Below are positions 1 through 8,484 of a stretch of 64,000 nucleotides of DNA, piece after piece. The notes beneath the pieces are model-generated. The model made no database searches. It saw only the letters and a list, made by a program, of their open reading frames with translations, and had not been told where the DNA came from. The stretch is from the NCBI GenBank assembly GCA_025934775.1, contig JAICWO010000021.1, positions 16,813 to 80,812 on the forward strand, written 5' to 3'. The position numbers and the translations under genes were made by a program. Each line of letters starts with the position of its first letter. Position 1 is the first letter of the stretch. The stretch comes from Gemmatimonadaceae bacterium. Its GTDB lineage: Bacteria; Gemmatimonadota; Gemmatimonadetes; Gemmatimonadales; Gemmatimonadaceae.

Positions 1-80
1 CAGGATCTCGAAACTGTCGCGCGCCGCACCGGTCCGCGGCTCCATGCGCACCAGAAATCCGAACCGCGGGCAGGCGGCGC

Positions 81-629
81 TCATGCGACGCGCTCGAGCG
101 GCTCGCGCCGCACCTCGCCGTCGAGCGTCTCGCCGCCGATCGTGACGTAGAGATGGCGATCCGTGACGGCGAGATCGAGTGCGGTGCGACGGTCGAGCCG
201 CGCCACGAGTGCATCGATGAGCGCGCGATCGATCCCGTGGATCTCGACCGATTCGGCGCGGTGAATGCGCTCGCCGTCGAGCTGTCGGACCAACTGGACG
301 GGATCGCGATACGTGTAGACCGCGACGCGCGGCGACGACTTGCTCGCCTTGTGCAGCCGCGCCGCATCGGGAGCACCGACCTCGATCCACGCCGTGATTG
401 TTCCGGTCAGATCGCGCACGACGACCGCAGGCTCGTCCGGCTCGGAGAGTCCCTTGCCGAACGCGATCCCCTCTCGGTACTCGAGACAATACGCGAGCAC
501 GCGCGTGACGAGGTACTCCTCCGTCTCGGAGGGGTGCCGCGCGGCGCGGATCGCGAGCGATTCGTACACGCCGCGATCGACGTCCGAGAGTTGCACGTCG
601 AAGTTGTAAACGGTCGAGGTCAGTGCCAC
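81..629 (-). CDS. yaeQ: YaeQ family protein
   Basis: Translation from GTG: MALTSTVYNFDVQLSDVDRGVYESLAIRAARHPSETEEYLVTRVLAYCLEYREGIAFGKGLSEPDEPAVVV; matches the YaeQ pattern (ARHPSE.E, SEPDEP). Start trimmed from the 292-aa ORF. Confidence 0.88.
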   Translation of the reverse strand: MALTSTVYNFDVQLSDVDRGVYESLAIRAARHPSETEEYLVTRVLAYCLEYREGIAFGKGLSEPDEPAVVVRDLTGTITAWIEVGAPDAARLHKASKSSPRVAVYTYRDPVQLVRQLDGERIHRAESVEIHGIDRALIDALVARLDRRTALDLAVTDRHLYVTIGGETLDGEVRREPLERVA

Positions 630-786
630 GAGAATTTGCGAATCGGGTACCCGACTTGCTTGCAGCCGGTCGGCAGCGAGATCAGCATCGTACATCGAAC
701 GTAACCACGCATCGGAGCATGCGAGCTCAACGGCCGCGGTTGGAGGATCCTCATCATACTCGCTTGGTGCGCCGAGGTTCGCCAGC

Positions 787-1404
787 GTGCCGGTGAGCCA
801 GGTCTTCCTGCTGTCACCGGCACGTTGCGATGGAGAACGCGCAAGAATGCTGCTCAACCCAAACGCTCGATTCGACCTCGCCGAGCGATTGCGTACCGAT
901 CGCGGAGCGCCGCTCGGCGAGGTGTTCAGCTTTCTGAGCGGCCTGTATTTTCGTGGCAAGCTCGCCTACGCGCACGCGTTCGGCCGGCGGCGCGGCGATG
1001 CGCCTCGAGCCTACGTGATCACCACCGACCGCGGGCTGATGCTGCCGGGCGCGCACGTGCGTCGCGAGGACCTGCTCGCCTTCTCGGGCGTGGACATTGC
1101 CGCGGGTGACGAGCGATATGTCGCGCCGCTGCACGCCGCCGCGGAGCGGCTGCACGCGGAGCTCACACCACGGTCTCGCGTGGTGCTGCTCGGAAGCATC
1201 GCGACCGGCAAGTACGTGGACACGCTCACGCGCGTCCTCGGCGAGCGACTGCTCTTTCCCGCCGAATTCGTCGGACGCGGCGACATGAGTCGCGGCGGTC
1301 TCCTGCTCCGATGCGTCCGCGAGCAGCGCGAGCTGGAATATCAGTCCGTGCTCGGCGCCGTGCGCCGCGGCAAGCGTCCACCCAAACTGGAGCCACGGCG
1401 ATGA
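787..1404 (+). CDS. conserved hypothetical protein upstream of LigD-type polymerase
   Basis: 205-aa ORF, codon bias fits, overlaps the start of the next gene (ATG at 1401). No family recognised with certainty. Confidence 0.65.
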   Translation: MPVSQVFLLSPARCDGERARMLLNPNARFDLAERLRTDRGAPLGEVFSFLSGLYFRGKLAYAHAFGRRRGDAPRAYVITTDRGLMLPGAHVRREDLLAFSGVDIAAGDERYVAPLHAAAERLHAELTPRSRVVLLGSIATGKYVDTLTRVLGERLLFPAEFVGRGDMSRGGLLLRCVREQRELEYQSVLGAVRRGKRPPKLEPRR

Positions 1405-2333
1405 GTCCGCGCACCACACGCGAGATCATTCCCCGCGACGAGAACGAAGCCGAGATCCGAGCCGGCGGCCGCCGCGTGACGCTCACGAACTTGCAGAAGG
1501 TGTTCTGGACGGAGTCCGGAATCACCAAGGGCGACCTGCTCCGCTACTACGCGCGCATGGCCGACGCGCTGCTGCCGCACGTGCGCGATCGAGCGATGGT
1601 GATGAAGCGCTATCCCAACGGCGCCAAGGGAAAGTGCTTCTTCATGAAGCGCACGCCCGCGGGCACACCGGAGTGGGTGGAGACGTGCTCCATCGAACAC
1701 GCATCGGGCAGCGTGATCGACTTTCCGATGGTGCAGGACCTCGCGTCGCTGCTCTGGTTGATCAACCTGGGATGCATCGATCTCAATCCGTGGTATTCCC
1801 GCTGCGACGACACCGACCGCCCCGACTTCCTGCACTTCGACCTCGACCCGGTGGTGGGCGCGACCTTCCCCAAAGTGCTCGAATCGGCGCTGGTGGTGCG
1901 CGACGCGCTCGAATCGCTCGGGATGACGCCGTACGTCAAGACGACGGGATCGTCCGGAGTGCACGTGTACGTCGCGATCGAGCGCGGGCCGACACAGAAG
2001 CAGGTGTGGCAGTTCGCGAAGACGCTCGCGAACGAGCTCGCGGAGAAGCATCCCAAGCTGCTCACCGCGATCTACAAAGTCGCCGATCGCCCCCGCGGCC
2101 ACGTGCTGGTGGACTACAACCAGAACGCGTGGGGGCGAACGCTTGCCTCGATCTACTCGCCGCGGCCCAAGCCGCGCGCCCCCGTGTCGACGCCGGTCAC
2201 GTGGGACGAAGTCGAGCGTGGATTCAAGATTGATGATTTCAGAATTGACAATGTGCCACAACGCGTGACGAAGCTCGGCGACCTGTGGAAACCGGTACTA
2301 GCCAAACGCGGGCGATTTCGGCTCTCGACCTGA
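1401..2333 (+). CDS. LigD-type polymerase/primase domain protein (stand-alone NHEJ polymerase)
   Basis: VTLTNLQKVFWTESGITKGDLLRYYARMADALLPHVRDRAMVMKRYPNGAKGKCFFMKR, HFDLDPVVGATF, KTTGSSGVHVYV, VLVDYNQNAWGRTLASIYSPRP are LigD-Pol motifs; no ligase or nuclease domain. Confidence 0.92.
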   Translation: MSPRTTREIIPRDENEAEIRAGGRRVTLTNLQKVFWTESGITKGDLLRYYARMADALLPHVRDRAMVMKRYPNGAKGKCFFMKRTPAGTPEWVETCSIEHASGSVIDFPMVQDLASLLWLINLGCIDLNPWYSRCDDTDRPDFLHFDLDPVVGATFPKVLESALVVRDALESLGMTPYVKTTGSSGVHVYVAIERGPTQKQVWQFAKTLANELAEKHPKLLTAIYKVADRPRGHVLVDYNQNAWGRTLASIYSPRPKPRAPVSTPVTWDEVERGFKIDDFRIDNVPQRVTKLGDLWKPVLAKRGRFRLST

Positions 2334-2353
2334 GACTCGGGCAACTGCTTTGG

Positions 2354-2434
2354 CTACGAATTGACCGAATAAAACGAATGAGACGAATTGAACATTGTGA
2401 TTCGTTCAATTCGCCTCATTCGCTTGATTCGTAG
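2354..2434. terminator. long imperfect hairpin between convergent genes (bidirectional terminator candidate)
   Basis: CTACGAAT...CGAATGAGaCGAATTGAAC / GTTCAATTCGcCTCATTCG...ATTCGTAG, located between convergent CDSs. Confidence 0.6.
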
Positions 2435-2461
2435 TTCAGGGCGGTCCAGCCGTCCGTCGGG

Positions 2462-5400
2462 TCACGGCAGCGGCTTGATGCGCTTGCCCCAGGTCGGCGG
2501 CGGCGGCTCGTGCGTCATCCGATCCACCGGATGCTCCTTGAGCTCCTTCAGCCCTTCGGCCACCGCGGCCTCGAGCTGCGGGTCGTGGCCGTTGATCACG
2601 GCCTCTGGCGTGTTCTCGACGTCGATGTCCGGCGCGACGCCTTCGTTCTCCACCGCCCACTTGCCGTCGCGCGCGAAGAATCCTCCGCGCGGCGCGATCG
2701 CGGAGCCACCGTCGACGAACGGCGGCGTGTCGGCGGTGTGCACCAACCCGCCCCACGTCCGCTTGCCGACAAGCGTGCCGACCTTGCGGTACTTGAACAT
2801 GTACGGCATCAGGTCGCCGCCGGAGCCGGCCATTTCGTTGATGATCATCACCTTCGGGCCCCAGATGCCGGCCGCGGGACTCGTGAACGGCATCCGATCG
2901 CCGGCCGTGTTGTTGAAGTAGCCGTCGAACGTCCGCTGCAGCACGTCGATGATGTAGTCGGCGGCCGAGCCGCCGCCGTTGAACCGCTCGTCGATGATCG
3001 CGCCCTTCTTGTCCTGCTGCGCGAAGTAGTAGCGGTTGAAGCTCGTGTAGCCGGGCTGGCCGGTGTTCGGCAGGTACACGTACGCGAGCTGGCCATGCGA
3101 GAGCGAATCGACGACGTGCCGATTGTGCTCGATCCACGCGCGCGTGCGCAGCCCCTGCTCATTCGCGACCGGCATCACGGTCACATGACGCGCGCCGGTG
3201 CCCGTCGGCGTCGAGCTCACTGTCAGCTCGATCTGCTTGTTCGCCGTGCCGTCGAGCAGCCGGTAGATGTTGTCGGGCGTCTTCAGTTCCTGCCCGTTGA
3301 TCGCGATGATGTAGTCGCCCACGTGCACGTCGACGCCCGGCTCGGCGAGCGGCGCGCGCAGATCGGGATTCCATTCCTCTGAATCGTAGATCTTCGTGAT
3401 CTTGTATCGGCCGTTGTCGATCGCGAAGTCGGCGCCGAGGAGGCCGGCCGGCTCGATCGTCTGCGACTCGGGGATGTCACCGCCGCGCACGTACGAGTGC
3501 CCGATCGAGATCTCCGAGCCCATCATGTCGACGAGGTAGTTCAGGTCGGCGCGATGGTTCACGTACGGGAGCAGCGCGCCGTACATCTGCTTCATCTTCG
3601 GCCAGTCGCTGCCGTGCTCGTTTGGCACGTACAGGTAGTCGCGCTGATTGCGCCACGCCTCGTTGAAGATCTGCGTGAACTCCTGCTTGGGATCGATGTA
3701 CGCGCGCAGCGTGGCGTTGAGCCGTCCCGTGCCTGCCTGCGGCGGGGTGCGATCGGCGTCGACGAGGAAAAGCTGCGGGCCCGCGGCGGCTGCGCCGCCC
3801 CGGCCACCGCGTCCGCCGCCACCACCCGCGGCGCGATACACCAGCTTGTGGCCGTCGCGGCTCACGTCATAGTCGGCGACGCCAGGGATGAACGTGATGT
3901 CGCGTTTGTCGCGGAGCGAGAAGCGATGCAGCGTCGAGCCGCCGCCCGCGCCGCCACGGCCGCCGGCGGCAGCACCGGCGGCGCCGGCTTCGACGAAGTA
4001 CACCATACCGGGTGCGCCCGACTTCAGATCCGAGTACTGACGCTCGGCCACGCCGGGCACCGAGAGAATCCGATTCTGCAATCCGTCAAAGTCGATCTGC
4101 ACGTTGGGCATCGGCGCACGAGGAGCCGGACGCACCGTCGCTTCGCCAGCGTTCTCCTCGGAAGCCGCCGCCGCGGTACCGCCGCGACCACCACGCCCGC
4201 CGCCGAACGATGGCGCCGCGGGCATTCCATTTTCCTCATCGCTCTCCGGCAGGAAAGGCGACGGATCGCCCTTGCGCAGCACGACGGCGTAGAGGCCGAG
4301 CGTCTCGGTGTGGTCGTAGTTCGTCATGTCGAGCCACTGCGACTTGAGCCCGAGATCGGTCGACGCGAGGAACCACAGGTACTTGCCGCTCGCGTCCCAC
4401 GCCGGCCACACCGCATCGGCGAGCCCGTCGGTGACCTGCTTCGACTCGCCGGTCTCCACGTTCACGACCTCAATGACGTGGTAGAGCGAGTTGAGATGCT
4501 TGGAATAGGCGATCCATTTGCCGTCGGGCGACCACACCGGGTTCATGGTGCGCGTCGGCACCATCCACGGATCGTTGCCGACGATTTTCGCGGCGCCGGT
4601 CGCGACGTCCACGACCCATAGATGCAGGTTCGTGTCGTGGAACATGATGTGCTTGCCGTCGGGCGCCCACGCCGGGGTATAGAAGTGCCCCGTCGTCGGA
4701 ATCTTGATCTCCCGCGGCTGCGTGAGCCCATCCTGATCGACGATGTACAGCTCATACTCGCCGGACTTGTCGCTGAAGTAGCTGAGCTGCTTGCCGTCGG
4801 GCGACCACGCCGGGTTGTGCTCCGCCGAGCTGCTCGAGTTGCTGATGTCGCGAACGTCACCCTTCTCGGCCGGGATGGTGAAGATCTCGCCGCGCGCTTC
4901 GACCGCGACCCGCTTCCCGGTCGGCGACAGCGCCATGTTCTGCATCATCGACGAGACATCCTTCCACTGCGGCATCATCCAGGGGAAATCGCCGGCCGCG
5001 GTGATGTTCACGATGTGCTGCTGCCCCGTTTTGGGATCGAGCAGGTGGATGTACCCCGCCTGCTCGAAGACGACGGCGCTCCCGTCAGCAGCGGAGCTGA
5101 TCGTCTTCACGTCGTAATCGCTGAAGTCCGTGATCTGCTTCAGCTTCTTCGTCTGGTCGTCGTACGACCAGACGTTCGCGACGCCGTCGCGATCGGAGAT
5201 GAAGTCGACCGACGCGTTGCTGACCCACACGGGATCCATGTTCTTGGATTCCGGCGCGGAGGGCGCCGAAAAGTGCGACGAGCCGCGCGGCGCACCGGCC
5301 TGCGCGACCACGAGGTCCGTCGTGACGTTCGGCGTCGTGTCGAGCGCCCACGTCTTGGTGTCCACGATCCAGATGGGACGATTCTGTCCGCCGCGGTAGT

Positions 5401-5953
5401 TGCGGCGTTCTTCGTCCCACGAATTGTTCATGCGATACGCGATGTGCTGCCCGTCGGGCGAGTACTTGCCCTGGTACGCGCGCGGCAGCGGGAGCGGCGT
5501 CTCGGGGCCGCCATCCGCCGGGACGGTCCAGAAGCGGGGTGCCGCACTCGGCGCCTCGGTCGCGCGGTTCGACGAGAAGACGATCGATTTGCCGTCGGGC
5601 GTCCAGCCCTGCACTTCGTCGGGGCTCGGGTGCCAGGTGAGGCGCTTCGGCTCGCCGCCGTCGGCCGGAACGACGTAGACGTCGAGGTTGCCAGCGTAGC
5701 TCGCGCTGAACGCGATCTGCTTGCCGTCAGGCGAGAACTGCGGGTTCTCGGTGACGCCCTGGAAGCTGGTGATGCGGCGTGCGTTGCCGCCGGATTTGTC
5801 GACCACCCAGATGTTGTTCGCGTAGGCGAAGGCGATCTGCGTCGTGCTGACCGTCGGCGAGCGCAGCATACGCGTTTGCGCCGACGCGGCCACCGGCACC
5901 GCGATGACGCCAGTCAGCGCGGCGAGCGGGAGGAGGAGGCGTTGTCGTGACAT
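2462..5953 (-). CDS. tricorn protease homolog (TolB-like beta-propeller, PDZ, S41 peptidase core), secreted
   Basis: Signal peptide MSRQRLLLPLAALTGVIAVPVAASAQ; repeated WSPDGKxI propeller motifs; PDZ-like GDYIIAINGQELKTPDNIYRLL; S41-like C-terminus GGSAADYIIDVLQR...INEMAGSGGDLMPYMFKYRKVGTLVGKRTWGG. Confidence 0.93.
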   Translation of the reverse strand: MSRQRLLLPLAALTGVIAVPVAASAQTRMLRSPTVSTTQIAFAYANNIWVVDKSGGNARRITSFQGVTENPQFSPDGKQIAFSASYAGNLDVYVVPADGGEPKRLTWHPSPDEVQGWTPDGKSIVFSSNRATEAPSAAPRFWTVPADGGPETPLPLPRAYQGKYSPDGQHIAYRMNNSWDEERRNYRGGQNRPIWIVDTKTWALDTTPNVTTDLVVAQAGAPRGSSHFSAPSAPESKNMDPVWVSNASVDFISDRDGVANVWSYDDQTKKLKQITDFSDYDVKTISSAADGSAVVFEQAGYIHLLDPKTGQQHIVNITAAGDFPWMMPQWKDVSSMMQNMALSPTGKRVAVEARGEIFTIPAEKGDVRDISNSSSSAEHNPAWSPDGKQLSYFSDKSGEYELYIVDQDGLTQPREIKIPTTGHFYTPAWAPDGKHIMFHDTNLHLWVVDVATGAAKIVGNDPWMVPTRTMNPVWSPDGKWIAYSKHLNSLYHVIEVVNVETGESKQVTDGLADAVWPAWDASGKYLWFLASTDLGLKSQWLDMTNYDHTETLGLYAVVLRKGDPSPFLPESDEENGMPAAPSFGGGRGGRGGTAAAASEENAGEATVRPAPRAPMPNVQIDFDGLQNRILSVPGVAERQYSDLKSGAPGMVYFVEAGAAGAAAGGRGGAGGGSTLHRFSLRDKRDITFIPGVADYDVSRDGHKLVYRAAGGGGGRGGRGGAAAAGPQLFLVDADRTPPQAGTGRLNATLRAYIDPKQEFTQIFNEAWRNQRDYLYVPNEHGSDWPKMKQMYGALLPYVNHRADLNYLVDMMGSEISIGHSYVRGGDIPESQTIEPAGLLGADFAIDNGRYKITKIYDSEEWNPDLRAPLAEPGVDVHVGDYIIAINGQELKTPDNIYRLLDGTANKQIELTVSSTPTGTGARHVTVMPVANEQGLRTRAWIEHNRHVVDSLSHGQLAYVYLPNTGQPGYTSFNRYYFAQQDKKGAIIDERFNGGGSAADYIIDVLQRTFDGYFNNTAGDRMPFTSPAAGIWGPKVMIINEMAGSGGDLMPYMFKYRKVGTLVGKRTWGGLVHTADTPPFVDGGSAIAPRGGFFARDGKWAVENEGVAPDIDVENTPEAVINGHDPQLEAAVAEGLKELKEHPVDRMTHEPPPPTWGKRIKPLP

Positions 5954-6102
5954 CGTGACAATTGTGGAGGGGGACTGTGGGGCCGGAGCGCGGAGTGCGG
6001 ACTGCTGAGCAGACTCGCCCCCGGACTGGATAGCATATACAGAAATGACGCTTGGCAGCCGATTCGGTAAGGGGCAGATTGGAGCCAACGCCACCGCCTA
6101 CT

Positions 6103-6130
6103 CTCCACTTTCCACTCTCCACTCTCCACT
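6103..6130. repeat. four tandem copies of a 7-bp unit (CTCCACT, one copy TTCCACT)
   Basis: Direct reading: CTCCACT TTCCACT CTCCACT CTCCACT, followed by CTCTCTC. Confidence 0.9.
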
Positions 6131-6138
6131 CTCTCTCC

Positions 6139-6987
6139 GTGATCGAGAACGTTTCCGACACCGCCCGATGGGTCGCCGTGTACCGCGCGATGGAGAGCGA
6201 GCGCCCGGACGCGATCTTCCACGACGCGTACGCGCGCAAGCTCGCCGGCGAGAAGGGCGAAGCGATCGTCGGAGAGATGAAGCGCGGCCGACAGATGGCG
6301 TGGCCGATGATCGTGCGGACCGCGATCTTCGACGACATCGTCATGCGGAAGGTGCGTGGCGGCGAGGTGGACACCGTGGTGAACCTGGCGTGCGGACTCG
6401 ATGCGCGCGCCTGGCGCCTGCCGCTCAATCCGGAGCTCCGCTGGTACGACGTCGACCTGCCGGGGATTCTGGATTACAAGACGCAAACGTTGGCCGGGAT
6501 TCCCACGAATTGCCGCTACGACGCGATCGCCGTCGACCTGACCGATGCCGCTCGCCGCCAGGCCCTCTTCGCGTCGATCGGCGCGCAGTCGAAGCGGGCG
6601 CTCGTGCTCGCCGAAGGACTGCTGGTGTATCTCACGAGCGAGCAGGTCGCCGGGCTCGCCACGGACCTGCACGCAATTCCGAGCTTCCACTGGTGGCTGA
6701 TCGACATAGCGAGCCCGCGGCTGCTTCAGATGATGAACAAGATGTGGGGCAAGAACGTGCAGGCCGGCAACGCGCCATTTCTCTTCGCCCCCGCGGAGGG
6801 CACGGCCTTCTTCGAGCCGCACGGCTGGCGCGAGGTGGAATTCCGCTCGACGGGCGAGGAAGCGATGCGCCTCAAGCGCGGCATGCGCATGCTGTGGATC
6901 TGGGCGACGATCGGCCGGCTCATGTCGAAGCGGAAGCAGGAAGAGTATCGGCGCTTTTCCGGAAGCGTGCTGCTCGAGCGCATGTAG
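6139..6987 (+). CDS. class I SAM-dependent methyltransferase (leucine carboxyl methyltransferase-like family)
   Basis: MIENVSDTARWVAVYRAMESERPDAIFHDAYARKLAGEKG...VDTVVNLACGLDARAWRLPLNPELRWYDVDLPGILDYK; start inferred at GTG 6139. Confidence 0.88.
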   Translation: MIENVSDTARWVAVYRAMESERPDAIFHDAYARKLAGEKGEAIVGEMKRGRQMAWPMIVRTAIFDDIVMRKVRGGEVDTVVNLACGLDARAWRLPLNPELRWYDVDLPGILDYKTQTLAGIPTNCRYDAIAVDLTDAARRQALFASIGAQSKRALVLAEGLLVYLTSEQVAGLATDLHAIPSFHWWLIDIASPRLLQMMNKMWGKNVQAGNAPFLFAPAEGTAFFEPHGWREVEFRSTGEEAMRLKRGMRMLWIWATIGRLMSKRKQEEYRRFSGSVLLERM

Positions 6988-7018
6988 AGTTCCGTAAATA
7001 GTACCTTAGTATACCACT

Positions 7019-8404
7019 GTGCGTATTCCCCGAGTCCGGCACGCGCTCGTCGCGCTCGCCTTGGCCGGCGCACCGGCCGCGGCCGCGCAGGCCACGGTGC
7101 ACGGGACCGTGTACGACAGCCTCGCGCACGCCCCGCTCGCCGGCGCGACCGTGCAGCTCGTGAGCTCGAGCGACGAGCACGTCGCCGCGCAGAGCACGAC
7201 GTCTGATTCCCTCGGCCGCTTCGCGTTTCGCGACGTGAGCGCCGGGCGGTACCTGGTCGGATTTCTCCATCCGTTGCTCGATTCGCTGGGCATCGATGCG
7301 CCGGTGCGCGGCTTCGAGGTCGTCGATGCGCGAGACGTTCGCATCGACCTCGCGATTCCGTCAACGACGCAAGTTCGGAGGGCGGTGTGCGGACCGTCCG
7401 CCGATTCGAGCGACGGCTTGCTCATCGGGAGTGTTCGCGGGGCGCGAGACGACCGCGCGGTCGCCCACGCCGCCGTGGTGGCACGATGGCGCGAGTACTC
7501 GATCACGACGCACGGCATCACCGGCCGGTCGGACACGCTCGCCGCGTCCACCACCGCGAATGGCTGGTTTGCGCTCTGCGGCGTGCCGGCGGGCGGCTCG
7601 ATGGTCGTGCTGGCGAGCCATGCGTCGGACAGCACTGACGCGGTCGAGATCGCGATACCCGCCGATGGCATCGTCCGAAAGACGCTGTATGTCGGATCGA
7701 CGCGCGGTGCGGACAGCGTACGCATCACGGGAACCGTGCTCGCCGGCGTGAGCGGCGCGCCAATCGCCGGCGCGCAGGTCAGAATCGCGAACGGAGCCGA
7801 GGCCCGCACCGACGAGCGAGGTGCGTGGTCGATCTCCGCCGCGGCCTCCGGCACCCGAAGCATCGAGGTGCGCGCGCTTGGCTACTATCCCGATCGCGCG
7901 ACCGTCGATGTGTGGAGCGAGGCCGCGCCCGTCGTCGTCAAGCTGTCGACGATGAAGGCGGTGCTCGACACGGTGAAGATCATCGCGTCCGGCCGCCGCA
8001 GTTCGAATCTCGCCGCCTTCGAGCGGCGGCGGCGAAGCACTGGCGGGACGTTCATCACGGAGCAGCAGCTCGCACGCTTGGGCGGCGTGCGCGCCTCCGA
8101 TCTGTTCCGCTCCCTTCCCCGCGTCGTGCTGAGGCAGGGCTTCATTTTTCTGTCCAGCACCTTCCGCGATAGCGCCACGCACGACTACCTCTGCTCACCC
8201 AGCGTGTGGGTCGACGACCGCTACATGTACGGCGAGCCGCCGGGCATCTCCGGAATCGGGGGCGTCAGCCTCTTCCAGATCGACAACTGGGTCCGTCGCG
8301 ACGAAGTCGCGGGCATCGAGATCTATTCGGAGACGACGGTGCCGCTGCAGTATCAACTGCTCGACAAGAGTCACTGCGGCGCGATCGTGATCTGGACGAA
8401 GTAG
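7019..8404 (+). CDS. carboxypeptidase-regulatory-like / TonB plug-like domain protein without beta-barrel
   Basis: Signal peptide, two CarboxypepD_reg-like repeats (VHGTVYDSLAHAPLAGATVQL; ITGTVLAGVSGAPIAGAQVRI), plug-like C-terminus (FITEQQLARLGGVRASDLFRSLPRV...). Confidence 0.8.
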   Translation: MRIPRVRHALVALALAGAPAAAAQATVHGTVYDSLAHAPLAGATVQLVSSSDEHVAAQSTTSDSLGRFAFRDVSAGRYLVGFLHPLLDSLGIDAPVRGFEVVDARDVRIDLAIPSTTQVRRAVCGPSADSSDGLLIGSVRGARDDRAVAHAAVVARWREYSITTHGITGRSDTLAASTTANGWFALCGVPAGGSMVVLASHASDSTDAVEIAIPADGIVRKTLYVGSTRGADSVRITGTVLAGVSGAPIAGAQVRIANGAEARTDERGAWSISAAASGTRSIEVRALGYYPDRATVDVWSEAAPVVVKLSTMKAVLDTVKIIASGRRSSNLAAFERRRRSTGGTFITEQQLARLGGVRASDLFRSLPRVVLRQGFIFLSSTFRDSATHDYLCSPSVWVDDRYMYGEPPGISGIGGVSLFQIDNWVRRDEVAGIEIYSETTVPLQYQLLDKSHCGAIVIWTK

Positions 8405-8484
8405 ACCAGGGTGGCGGCGCCGGAGCCTAGCGATCCATCCGCGGCTCGTGAATCTTTGGCCGACTCCCTTCCTCGCCAATCCTC

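Noticed and set aside
3497-4621. Long plus-strand ORF (374 aa) antisense to the tricorn-like gene
   Set aside because: Shadow ORF from GC-rich codon bias; Arg/His/Val-rich with no recognisable domains; the opposite strand encodes a clear protease.
6103-6130. Reading the heptad repeat as coding (N-terminal extension of the methyltransferase)
   Set aside because: The extension (PPPTLHFPLSTLHSLS) is low complexity; homology-like sequence begins at IENVSDTARW.
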